From an uncultured Campylobacter sp. (GTDB taxonomy: Bacteria; Campylobacterota; Campylobacteria; Campylobacterales; Campylobacteraceae): DNA of 13,496 bases. Position numbers and translations under genes: made by a program. The notes under the pieces are model-generated. The model saw only the letters and a list, made by a program, of their open reading frames with translations, searched no databases and had not been told where the DNA came from. The stretch is from positions 1 to 13,496 of the forward strand of contig NZ_CALIIS010000213.1 of the NCBI RefSeq assembly GCF_938017705.1, in the 5' to 3' direction. Positions 6,910-13,496 of this stretch are shown piece by piece. How positions within the stretch are numbered: the first letter of the stretch is position 1; every line of letters begins with the position of its first letter.

Positions 6910-8269
6910 GTATATTTTAGGTCTAGATATAGGCTCAACTAAAATTCGCGCGATAATCGCTAAAAATGATGGCATTTTTACGGTCTTAGGCGTTGGCGGA
7001 GCCGATACTTTAGGTATCAAAAAGGGTGTTATAACAAACATAGAGCAAGCCGCGGGATCAATAAAACAGGCGGTGAAAGCAGCAGTAAAAGGAGCTGGCA
7101 GAAGCTACGATAAAGCCATTATATCTATCTCGGGCTCATACGCCAAAAGCGTTAAATCTCGCGGTGTAATAACCATGGAAAATGAGATCGGGTTGGATGA
7201 AATAAAGCGTGCCATGCAGGTTGCCGAAGCTCAGGCTAACGTGCCTAGCGATAGCGTGATTTTACATGTGCTTCCGTATGATTTTAGGGTTGATGAGCAG
7301 GAACACATCGAAGACCCTCTCGGTATGAGCGGAACTCGCTTAGAGGTATCCACGCATATCGTTATCGCCCCTGAAAGCTCGATTAAAAATTTGAAAAAAT
7401 CCGTAGAGATGGCGGGCGTAAAGGTCGATAACATCGTCCTTTCGGGCTACGCATCATCCATATCCACGCTCAGTAAAGACGAAAAAGAACTCGGCGTCGT
7501 GCTGATCGATATGGGCGGCACTACGTGCGATATAGTCATCCACCTAGGGAATTCCTTGCGTTATAACGATGTTGTGATGTTCGGCTCTAATAACGTTACT
7601 AACGATCTATCGCGCGCTCTGCACACGCCGCTTCCATATGCGGAAAACATAAAGATCACCTACAACGATCTAATTAATCAAGGCAATAGCGAAGTCGAGC
7701 TGCCTGCTTTAGGAGATAGCGAGTCAGAAAACCACATCATAAGCCTTGAGATCATCTCTCAGGTCATCCTCGCTCGCGTTAAAGAGACCTTCGATATGAT
7801 AGCCGATAAGATCGAAAGAAGCGGTTATAAAGACCGCATAGGCGCAGGTATCGTAATCACGGGCGGTATGGCGAAGCTAGACGATGTGCGCGATTTAGCG
7901 GCGATAGTTTTTGATAACACTTCCGTTAGGGTCGCAAGAGCAAAGAGTGTGGGCGGCTTGCACGAGATCGCCGATGATATTTCAAATTCTTGCGCACTAG
8001 GACTTTGCATGTATGGTTTCGGCGAATTCACCCCTTACGAGATGGACTCTAACGGCAAACTCCGCTACAAAGACGAAGTTATAAACAAGGCTCCGAAACG
8101 AAATGTGAACGAATATTATGAAAAAGAGGTCAGTAAGGCGATAGAAAAAGAGGGCATCAGAGCGGATAGCGGTGCGGCTAAGAAGGAGGATCTAAATATC
8201 CAACTTCCCAAAAAAGACGGACAGAATTTTTTCAGTAAAATTTGGTCGTCTATGAAAAATTGGTTTTAA
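6902..8269 (+). CDS. ftsA: Cell division protein FtsA
   Basis: FtsA is an actin-like ATPase that tethers FtsZ filaments to the inner membrane and recruits later divisome proteins. The 455-residue protein shows LGLDIGSTKI (6-15, phosphate-1 loop), VVLIDMGGTTCDI (199-211, phosphate-2 loop) and GAGIVITGGMAKLDDV (314-329, adenosine-binding region). The FtsA-specific 1C region lies between the first two. The last residues, FFSKIWSSMKNWF (443-455), form the amphipathic membrane-targeting helix, reached through a charged linker (about 395-440). The start is GTG, overlapping the end of the foldase gene by 8 bp, with AAAGG at 6889-6893 placed 8 bp upstream. Overlap and spacing point to translational coupling. 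ftsZ follows after 22 bp. Confidence 0.97.
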   Translation: MSEYILGLDIGSTKIRAIIAKNDGIFTVLGVGGADTLGIKKGVITNIEQAAGSIKQAVKAAVKGAGRSYDKAIISISGSYAKSVKSRGVITMENEIGLDEIKRAMQVAEAQANVPSDSVILHVLPYDFRVDEQEHIEDPLGMSGTRLEVSTHIVIAPESSIKNLKKSVEMAGVKVDNIVLSGYASSISTLSKDEKELGVVLIDMGGTTCDIVIHLGNSLRYNDVVMFGSNNVTNDLSRALHTPLPYAENIKITYNDLINQGNSEVELPALGDSESENHIISLEIISQVILARVKETFDMIADKIERSGYKDRIGAGIVITGGMAKLDDVRDLAAIVFDNTSVRVARAKSVGGLHEIADDISNSCALGLCMYGFGEFTPYEMDSNGKLRYKDEVINKAPKRNVNEYYEKEVSKAIEKEGIRADSGAAKKEDLNIQLPKKDGQNFFSKIWSSMKNWF

Positions 8270-8279
8270 ATTTTAAGCT

Positions 8280-8309
8280 AAGGAGATACTCGTGAAAGGA
8301 TACAGCATG
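8280..8309 (+). promoter_or_regulatory. Two alternative ftsZ starts, each with its own ribosome binding site
   Basis: GTG at 8292 is preceded by AAGGAGA (8280-8286) at 5 bp. The in-frame ATG at 8307 is preceded by AAAGGA (8295-8300) at 6 bp. The two forms differ by five N-terminal residues ahead of the conserved GTPase domain. The stronger Shine-Dalgarno match favours the GTG, the codon favours the ATG, and both could be used. Confidence 0.6.
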
Positions 8310-9452
8310 GAAGAAAGAAAGGGCATCTACGGTGCCAAGATGAAGGTTATCGGCGTCGGCGGCGGCGGATGCAATATGATCAATCATATGATTCGCGAGG
8401 GTTTTACCAAAACCGACGTTGAGCTTATGGTGGCTAACACCGACGCGCAGGCGTTAGAAAAATCGATCGCAAATACTAGAATTTTACTAGGCGAAAACAC
8501 CACCAAGGGCCTTGGCTGCGGTATGGATCCAGCGCTTGCTAAAATGGCTGCAGAGGAGAACTACGACGATCTTAAGGATCGCTTGGACTACTCCGACATC
8601 GTTTTCGTGGGCTCCGGTCTAGGCGGCGGTACTGGTACGGGCGCTGCACCTATCGTTGCAAAAGCTGCGAAAGAGAAAAAAGCGCTAACCATCGGCGTCG
8701 TTACTACCCCTTTCGGTTTTGAGGGTAAAAAACGTATGCGATTAGCACAAGAGGGTCTTGAAGAGCTTAAAAAAGAGTGCGATTCCATAATCGTTATCCC
8801 AAATCAAAATTTATTGAAGATCATCGATAAAAAAACCGGCCTAAAAGATGCCTTTAAGATCGTAGATAATGTCCTATTCCAAGCCGTAAACGGTATGATC
8901 TCCGTGATCTTAGAGTCCGGCGATAGCGATATCAACGTCGATTATGCCGACGTTAAAAAGGTAATGACTCACCGCGGTTTGGCGCTTATGGGTATCGGCG
9001 TTAGCGAAGGTGATGGCGCAGCAGAAGAAGCTCTAAAAAGCGCGATTCAATCTCCGCTTTTGGATAATACCTCTATCCACGGCGCTATGGGCGTGCTAGT
9101 GCATTTTAAGATGTCGCCTGATTGCTCCTTGCTTGAGATCGAATCTGCTATGAATATCATCGAAGATACCGTGGATAAGGATGCCGATGTTACTTGGGGT
9201 ACCACCACCGATCCTAAGATGGAAAATAACCGCGTCGAAGTTACTCTCATCGCCACCGGCTTTGAAAGGAGCATCGAGGAAAAAAAGCAGGTCGCCAGCG
9301 ATAACGTAGCGGATCGCAGGAAGGCGCTTTTAGAGAGCATGGGTCGAAATTCTATCTTTTCTAGACAGAAGGTAAGTAGCGGCGATTTTAACGGGGACGA
9401 AACCTACGACGAGCTCGACGAGCCCGCATTCCTACGCAACCAGATGGACTAA
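8292..9452 (+). CDS. ftsZ: Cell division GTPase FtsZ
   Basis: FtsZ is the tubulin-like GTPase that assembles the cytokinetic Z ring. The 386 residues contain KVIGVGGGGCN (18-28), VANTDAQAL (47-55), the tubulin signature GGGTGTGAAP (111-120), TPFGFEGKKR (139-148) and the catalytic T7 loop NVDYADVK (215-222). A short variable linker (about 325-370) leads to the C-terminal peptide DELDEPAFLRNQMD (373-386), the site that binds FtsA and other partners. Length and all key residues are normal. The start is either GTG 8292 (used here) or ATG 8307. It is co-directional with ftsA 22 bp upstream and is followed without any gap by the flavoprotein gene. Confidence 0.98.
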   Translation: MKGYSMEERKGIYGAKMKVIGVGGGGCNMINHMIREGFTKTDVELMVANTDAQALEKSIANTRILLGENTTKGLGCGMDPALAKMAAEENYDDLKDRLDYSDIVFVGSGLGGGTGTGAAPIVAKAAKEKKALTIGVVTTPFGFEGKKRMRLAQEGLEELKKECDSIIVIPNQNLLKIIDKKTGLKDAFKIVDNVLFQAVNGMISVILESGDSDINVDYADVKKVMTHRGLALMGIGVSEGDGAAEEALKSAIQSPLLDNTSIHGAMGVLVHFKMSPDCSLLEIESAMNIIEDTVDKDADVTWGTTTDPKMENNRVEVTLIATGFERSIEEKKQVASDNVADRRKALLESMGRNSIFSRQKVSSGDFNGDETYDELDEPAFLRNQMD

Positions 9453-9965
9453 ATGCGCAGACGAGATAGGCAGCTAAGCGAAGATGAGGCGTTAAAAATC
9501 ATCGACGAGAGCGAATACGCTACGCTTAGCTGCATAGACGAGAGCGGCGAAATTTTTAGCGTGCCTATCTCGCCGGTGCGCGATGCAGACGCTATTTATA
9601 TCCATGGCGCACCTGCCGGCACAAAGGCGAAACTCTTTCAAAACGGACGCGCGGTAACGGCGGTTTTTGTTAGCTATAACCGCGTTCCTACCCCAAGCGA
9701 TGAAGAATACCGATCTATCGCAAATAATGCAGAAGCGCTAGGATCGAAAGTTTATACGACGGAGTACCGCAGCGCAATCGCCGTTTGCGAAGCAAGCGAA
9801 GTAGAAGATGACGAGCGTAAAATTTACGCCCTGCGGATACTATGCGAAAAATACACCCCAAACTACATGTCGCGCGTGGAGTTCGCCTCCAGAGCATTAT
9901 TAAAGCGCACGAAAATTTACGAACTCAAAATGAAATCCGTAACCGCAAAGGCTAAAATTTTATAG
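9453..9965 (+). CDS. Pyridoxamine 5'-phosphate oxidase-like (NimA-type) flavoprotein
   Basis: The 170-residue protein fits the small split-barrel FMN-binding family that includes NimA-type nitroimidazole-resistance proteins. It begins MRRRDRQLSEDEALKIIDE (family M-R-R-x-D-R-x-x-x), followed by EYATLSCIDESGEIFSVPIS (21-40) and AIYIHGAPAGTK (47-58, with the family His at 51). Late blocks are LRILCEKYTP (127-136) and VTAKAKI (163-169). These proteins bind FMN or haem and act on small substrates. The substrate here is unknown and no resistance should be assumed. The ATG abuts the ftsZ stop (TAA then ATG), with only a poor ribosome binding site inside the ftsZ end, so it probably depends on ftsZ translation. 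No other Campylobacter division gene follows, so this looks like a local addition to the operon. Confidence 0.8.
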   Translation: MRRRDRQLSEDEALKIIDESEYATLSCIDESGEIFSVPISPVRDADAIYIHGAPAGTKAKLFQNGRAVTAVFVSYNRVPTPSDEEYRSIANNAEALGSKVYTTEYRSAIAVCEASEVEDDERKIYALRILCEKYTPNYMSRVEFASRALLKRTKIYELKMKSVTAKAKIL

Positions 9966-10047
9966 CATTAAATTTCAGAAGTTTAAATTTTAAATTGTTT
10001 GATTTTTTAAAATTTCAAGTTTGAATGCTAGAGAGATTTTAATCTGG

Positions 10048-10576
10048 AATTTCGTATCGCCAAATTACGAAGCTCCTTGTCGGCACGAGCATCGGTACCA
10101 CCGCGGCGATCGTCCCGCTTACTATCGGCTCGGCGCCCTTTATCGCGCGGCTCATCGAAAGCGCGCTGCTGGAGGTAGATAGCGGCGTGATCGAGGCGGC
10201 GAAGAGCTTCGGCGCGAGCAAGACGCAGATAATCTTTCGAGTAATGTTCGTCGAGGCGCTACCTAGCATCATCGGCGCAATTACGCTCACGCTCATTGTC
10301 ATCATCGGATTTACGGCGATGGCTGGCACTGTCGGCGGTGGTGGGCTCGGCGACGTGGCGATCCGCTACGGCTTTCAGCGCTTTCGCCCCGATATAATGG
10401 CATACACCGTCGTGATCCTGATCGTACTCGTGCAGATCATACAAAGCATAGGAAATTTACTTTATAAAATTACGAAAAAGTAAGAGCGCTGGCGGTTGCG
10501 GCGGAATTTTTTGCTTACGGAATTCCGATTGCTCTGCTTTCACCGTAAATTTTAAATTGAAAAAATTTCGTATCGC
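10048..10576 (+). repeat. 13-bp direct repeats bracketing the metI fragment
   Basis: AATTTCGTATCGC occurs at 10048-10060 and 10564-10576. Extending each copy to 19 bp keeps 18 matches (the next bases are CAAATT and AAAATT). The left copy ends 3 bp before the point where MetI homology becomes visible. The right copy is about 80 bp beyond the metI stop codon. This placement suggests that the repeat marks an insertion or recombination junction. Confidence 0.6.
10064..10483 (+). pseudogene. metI: 5'-truncated methionine ABC-transporter permease (C-terminal ~139 residues)
   Basis: The frame is open from 10043 after a TAA at 10040. From about 10064 it reads ITKLLVGTSIGTTAAIVPLT, then SAPFIARLIESALLEV, VIEAAKSFGASKTQIIFRV, the EAA-type loop that docks on the MetN ATPase, and hydrophobic segments to LLYKITKK and a TAA. 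This matches the C-terminal two-thirds of MetI (normally about 215-220 residues), the inner-membrane permease for methionine uptake. The N-terminal helices, the start region, metN and metQ are all absent. An internal GTG at 10187 gives 98 residues without a good ribosome binding site. The fragment is much more GC-rich than its flanks. It is most likely a dead relic of a rearrangement or transfer, with a complete copy perhaps elsewhere. Confidence 0.85.
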
Positions 10577-10660
10577 AAAATTTTAAAGCGGAGTAGAAAG
10601 CGTAGAATTTTAAAGCGGCATAGAAGGGATAGAATTTTAAAAAAGCGTAGAATTTTGGAA
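10577..10660 (+). repeat. 27-bp imperfect tandem repeat built of 9-bp steps
   Basis: Unit one (10577-10603) and unit two (10604-10630) share AATTTTAAAGCGG followed by a related tail (AGTAGAAAGCGT and CATAGAAGGGAT). A shorter 18-bp unit (10631-10648) and a partial one (from 10649) continue the pattern, each starting AGAATTTT. Unit lengths of 27, 27 and 18 are multiples of nine. No coding function is seen. Confidence 0.6.
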
Positions 10661-10779
10661 TTGCATTGGCACCGCTTTCGGTAAAATTTTATGCGGGCGG
10701 ATACGGCGCGTTTAATTAAAATAACTATCTGCATAAGAGCGAAGCCGTGGAATTTATCTAGTGCGTAGCGTCTAAATTT

Positions 10780-10807
10780 AAAAAGGGGCGAGAAATCTCC
10801 CGCCCCT
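10780..10807 (-). terminator. Rho-independent terminator of the autotransporter gene
   Basis: Read on the minus strand, AGGGGCG pairs with CGCCCCT (7 bp, GC-rich), with a further AGA/TCT pairing across a two-base bulge, and TTTTT follows immediately (10780-10784). It lies 66 bp beyond the autotransporter stop codon, in the right direction and at a sensible distance. On the plus strand the hairpin lacks a T-run, so it should act on the leftward transcript only. Confidence 0.85.
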
Positions 10808-10872
10808 GAAATTAAGTATAGGATCTGAAATTTTATAGATGTGCAAGCTAGGGCTTACGCATCTATTAAAAT

Positions 10873-13496
10873 TTAAAACATAATCTCAAACCCTGCATTG
10901 ATAGCACCACCTCTTGTTTTACCTACGTAGCCCTTGCCGCCTAGGCTAAGGATAAGGTTTTTGCTCTCATACTTATAGCCCGCTTCAAATACTCCGGTTG
11001 AGCCTTTTAGGCTAGGCTTAGGAGCGTCAAGTCCCATAGTAGATGCTTTAGCATCCCCGCTAAACTCATACTCATAAGCGCCTCCTACATATAGGTTATG
11101 CTCGTCTTTAAGATTTATAGTATCTCTAAGACCAGCTCTTAGCCTATTAGATGTAACGCTATCAAAGTGATATCTCTCGCCAGAGCTTATAGTAGCATCT
11201 GCATCGTCTGTGTAAGCATATAGCCATTTAGTATAAACGTCTAGCTTGTTACTTTGGCTTAGATCAAAGATCTGACCTATTCCTATATGAGTAGCCATAT
11301 AGGTTGAGCTGATATCAAACTTCTCATTATGAGCTAATACTCCAGGAGCTATAGCATAGGTCCAGTCGTTACTATTGTAGTCGCTGCTTATCTTACCTAC
11401 GTGAAAGCTTGCATCAAGGTAGGTGCCGCTAGTAAAGTTTTGCTTTAGCATCAAGCCTCCGCCTATATATTCGCTTATACCGTCTGCATGTAGGCCATTA
11501 TCTAAGTAGCTATCGTAGTTTGCTCTTCCATATTCTACGAATACTCCGCTTAGTATCTCTCCTGCGAAATTCTCAGTTAAGCTGGCAAGGCCTGCTGCTA
11601 CTCCATAGCCTTTGGAATTTACGTGCGAGCCCGTCTCGTACCTTAGATCATAAGCTTCGCTTATAGCAAAAGGAAATAGCTCTAAATGCCCATCCGGTAT
11701 TAGCTTATCTAGGTAGTTGGTAATTAACTCGCTTCCGCTCTTTAAGCTGGCTAAGCTTGCGGCTCTGGTTTCGGCGAAGGATTTGGTATCGTCTTTTACC
11801 CTTCTTTTACCGCTAAATCTAAGATCTAAAGCTCTTCCGTTTGCATCTACCATACCGTAGGTCTCATACTCTATGGTAGCTCCTTGTTGAACTCTGGTTT
11901 GTAGATGCGAAGGATCAGGAAGTAGTAATCGTCCGCTTCCTTGCTTATCTATCAGATGGATCGTGCTGGTATCTCCTACATCGGTATTGCCACTAATGTA
12001 AGCGGTGATCTTGCCTCTCATATTGCTTAGATCGGTATTGGCTGTAGGATCGGTAAGCTTAATCATCGAATCGCCGTCTTTAACGGTAGGTGGCATAAAG
12101 ATATTGATATCGTCAAACCCTCCGATATTCTTAGCGGTGATCGAATTAGGAGCTGCCGGATTGGTAGTATCTTTACCTACATTTAGAGTGCTTCCAGCTC
12201 CGCCGGTAATATCTCCGATATTATTGCCGCCGGTTAAATTTACGGTAGAGTTGTTGCCGCCGTTGATATTTAATCCGTTGAAATTCGTAGGACTGTTTGG
12301 ATCTTCATTAACTACGTTTATTACAGGGTTTGGGATCGGATTGTATCTATTAATCTCATCGTTTCCGAACTCGCCGCCGGTGATATTTCTAGACGTAAGC
12401 TTGCTCCCTTGAATCAAGATAGATTGATCGTCGCTGCTCTTAATTAAGCCTTTTAGCATTATATCGTAGGTGGTAGAGTTTTTAAGCGTAAACTCACTGG
12501 TCGTTTGCTTAGCCTTTTCGGTGAAGCCTGTAAAGGTATTGCCCCCATTGCGGATAAGGTGATACTCTTTACCCTCTTCGATATTAAGTGAGCCGTAGGT
12601 ATCTTTATCTACGTCATACTCTTCGCCGTTTAGTTTAAATTTAGCGTTATTAATGTCTGTATCGGCATTAGTAGTTAAATTTAAAGCAGCGGTTGCAGCG
12701 CTTCCGTTAGTAGCTGCGGTAACTCCGTCGAAGTTAAGAGCATTGAAATTCTTAATATCGCCTGCGGTTTTTTGAGTGTGAGCGTTATTCACATTAAGAG
12801 TGTTGCCGCTATTATTGCCTCTTGCGTTAGACGCATCGTCTGAGCCGCTAATAGCATTTACTACGCTTCCTGCATTGAAATTTACTACGTTGTCGTAAAC
12901 CCTACCGCTACCTTTAGAAGCACCGGCAAAAATCTCTTTAGTATCAGCACCATTAATGTTTACGGTGTTATTAAATACGTCATCCGTGCTGCCGCTTAGT
13001 GTCGCACCGCCGTAAACGGATTTAGTGCTTAGATCGCCTGCAGTAGATACGATATTTACGGTGTTGCCTTTATTATCAAATAGAGGCGTTCCGCCTTGAG
13101 CTGCATTATCTGCTTTGTTCTTAGTTAGCTCGTTGCTATCAAAGTCGTTGTCGTTCCAAGCATCGGTAATGGTGCCTTCTCTATAGATAAGCTCTTTATT
13201 GTTATTTTGCTTTCTAAATGTCTCGCCGTCATATTGATAGTGAGCGTTGTCTATAATGTTATAGACTTGCTCTTTTTGAGTGGTTTTATCTTGGAAATTT
13301 ATAGCAGCATTGCCTTTAATTAGGGTATAGTCTTTATCTTTTTGAGCATTATTTATCTTAACGTCGGTACCGATTAGATTTGTAGGGGTATTGCCAGTTA
13401 GTTTAAGAGCCGGATCGCCGTTGTAACTATTAGGCATATTGAAATTTAACTTGCCAACGCCCACGATATTTTTAGCTTCGATAGTGCCCGGTACTA
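10873..13496 (-). CDS. Autotransporter (type V secretion), 3' part; continues beyond the window
   Basis: The frame is open to the window edge, so this is the C-terminal ~873 residues of a larger protein. A GTG at 13464 is in frame, but the coding texture upstream continues unchanged and it is not taken as the start. Residues below count from that GTG. The passenger (to about 565) is rich in Asn, Gly, Thr and Asp with short beta-strand repeats typical of a surface beta-helix. The last ~298 residues (566-863) form the autotransporter beta-barrel, with alternating strands and a terminal Phe in AGFEIMF as the outer-membrane insertion signal. I see no cysteine, which fits an exported beta-helix protein. 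A likely role is adhesion or surface variation; the target is unknown. A rho-independent terminator follows. Confidence 0.9.
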   Translation of the reverse strand, partial: VPGTIEAKNIVGVGKLNFNMPNSYNGDPALKLTGNTPTNLIGTDVKINNAQKDKDYTLIKGNAAINFQDKTTQKEQVYNIIDNAHYQYDGETFRKQNNNKELIYREGTITDAWNDNDFDSNELTKNKADNAAQGGTPLFDNKGNTVNIVSTAGDLSTKSVYGGATLSGSTDDVFNNTVNINGADTKEIFAGASKGSGRVYDNVVNFNAGSVVNAISGSDDASNARGNNSGNTLNVNNAHTQKTAGDIKNFNALNFDGVTAATNGSAATAALNLTTNADTDINNAKFKLNGEEYDVDKDTYGSLNIEEGKEYHLIRNGGNTFTGFTEKAKQTTSEFTLKNSTTYDIMLKGLIKSSDDQSILIQGSKLTSRNITGGEFGNDEINRYNPIPNPVINVVNEDPNSPTNFNGLNINGGNNSTVNLTGGNNIGDITGGAGSTLNVGKDTTNPAAPNSITAKNIGGFDDINIFMPPTVKDGDSMIKLTDPTANTDLSNMRGKITAYISGNTDVGDTSTIHLIDKQGSGRLLLPDPSHLQTRVQQGATIEYETYGMVDANGRALDLRFSGKRRVKDDTKSFAETRAASLASLKSGSELITNYLDKLIPDGHLELFPFAISEAYDLRYETGSHVNSKGYGVAAGLASLTENFAGEILSGVFVEYGRANYDSYLDNGLHADGISEYIGGGLMLKQNFTSGTYLDASFHVGKISSDYNSNDWTYAIAPGVLAHNEKFDISSTYMATHIGIGQIFDLSQSNKLDVYTKWLYAYTDDADATISSGERYHFDSVTSNRLRAGLRDTINLKDEHNLYVGGAYEYEFSGDAKASTMGLDAPKPSLKGSTGVFEAGYKYESKNLILSLGGKGYVGKTRGGAINAGFEIMF
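11947..13496 (-). repeat. Three copies of a ~70-residue passenger module
   Basis: A module with the plan xxAKNI-xxx-LNF-xMP-xx-D-x-ALKLT-xx-TDL-xN-xxKI-xx-YTLI appears three times: at the window edge (13496 to about 13315), at about 12762-12553 (GDIKNFNALNF to EYHLIRN), and at about 12147-11947 (SITAKNIGGFDDINIF to STIHLIDK). Sequence identity is modest, but the order of the blocks is the same. The third copy directly precedes the linker to the barrel. Confidence 0.55.
12784..13065 (-). repeat. Beta-helix repeats in the autotransporter passenger
   Basis: Residues 134-227 (counting from the GTG at 13464) hold about three units of 26-32 residues. Each opens with N-(T/V)-V-N-(I/F) and then carries a small-residue turn: NTVNIV...VYGGATLSG, NTVNING...IFAGASKGSG, NVVNFNAG...AISGSDD, and then NTLNVNN starting a partial unit. 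This is the regular spacing expected of beta-helix rungs. Confidence 0.65.

Larger units (their letters stand above)
10484..10872. other. Non-coding region between the metI fragment and the autotransporter gene
   Basis: This 389-bp stretch contains a 10-bp perfect palindrome CGGAATTCCG (10518-10527), the right copy of the 13-bp repeat, a 27-bp tandem repeat (10577-10660), and the autotransporter terminator (10780-10807). A 60-residue frame on the minus strand (10552-10734) is only the translation of the tandem repeat and is not called as a gene. Confidence 0.65.

Noticed and set aside
9985..10015. 10-bp inverted repeat AAATTTTAAA/TTTAAAATTT after the flavoprotein gene as a terminator
   Set aside because: The stem is only A-T, the loop is 11 bp, and no T-run follows on the plus strand. 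Similar words are common in this AT-rich DNA.
10187..10483. A separate 98-residue gene starting at the internal GTG
   Set aside because: The same frame continues upstream with clear MetI sequence to about 10064, so this is part of the truncated metI and not a new small gene.
10552..10734. 60-residue minus-strand frame with repeated RFKILR-like peptides
   Set aside because: The repeats come directly from the 27-bp DNA repeat, and there is no ribosome binding site or family resemblance.
13462..13464. GTG as the true start of the autotransporter gene
   Set aside because: The frame stays open to the window edge with the same repeat module (GTIEAKNIVGVG), and a passenger start would need a signal peptide, which is absent.
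1..13496. CRISPR arrays, tRNA or rRNA genes, insertion sequences, phage genes, toxin-antitoxin or defence systems
   Set aside because: None were seen. The repeats found are too few or irregular for CRISPR, no transposase or integrase frame exists, and no cloverleaf-like segment was found by eye. A tRNA scan would settle the last point.

Overview
The window looks like a chromosomal segment of a Campylobacter-type epsilonproteobacterium (Campylobacterota). The evidence is the gene set and order around the cell-division cluster (rsmH divergent from a PpiD/SurA-type foldase, then ftsA and ftsZ), the protein sequences themselves, and TATAAT-type -10 boxes without clear -35 boxes. Coding GC is higher than in C. 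jejuni, so one of the oral, higher-GC species (gracilis/showae/rectus group) is plausible. The species cannot be fixed from the sequence alone.

Left part (1-4694). A 770-bp AT-rich stretch without a convincing gene is followed by a leftward set: rsmH (16S rRNA m4C1402 methyltransferase), a 1.1-kb gene-free gap, a bitopic membrane protein with an FtsL/FtsB-like C-terminal half and an unusual repeat-bearing cytoplasmic half, and rmuC. The last two overlap by 11 bp. The gap holds a 42-bp near-perfect palindrome (centre 3563.5), other AT-only inverted repeats, and about 19 copies of the word AAATTT.

Middle (4695-9965). A 64-bp divergent promoter region separates rsmH from a rightward gene for a class II aldolase/adducin-fold protein that has lost its metal-binding histidines. 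After about 130 bp with two TATAAT boxes comes a compact rightward operon: a membrane-anchored SurA/PpiD-like foldase, ftsA (GTG start, 8-bp overlap), ftsZ, and a pyridoxamine-phosphate-oxidase-like (NimA-type) flavoprotein whose ATG directly follows the ftsZ stop codon. FtsA carries its C-terminal amphipathic membrane anchor and FtsZ its C-terminal FtsA-binding peptide, so the pair should be functional.

Right part (9966-13496). A GC-rich orphan fragment encodes the last ~139 residues of MetI, the methionine ABC-transporter permease. It has no 5' half and no metN or metQ beside it. It is bracketed by a 13-bp direct repeat, the left copy lying just before the point where MetI homology begins. 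Next come a 389-bp non-coding stretch with a 27-bp tandem repeat and a leftward rho-independent terminator, then the 3' part of a large leftward autotransporter gene that runs off the window. Its passenger has repeated beta-helix modules and it ends in a complete autotransporter beta-barrel.

I see no CRISPR array, phage, transposase, rRNA or tRNA gene, and no clear new multi-gene system. The items most worth a second look are the inactivated aldolase-like protein at the divisome locus, the repeat-tailed FtsL-like protein, the 42-bp palindrome next to a -10 box, and the metI fragment with its flanking repeats.
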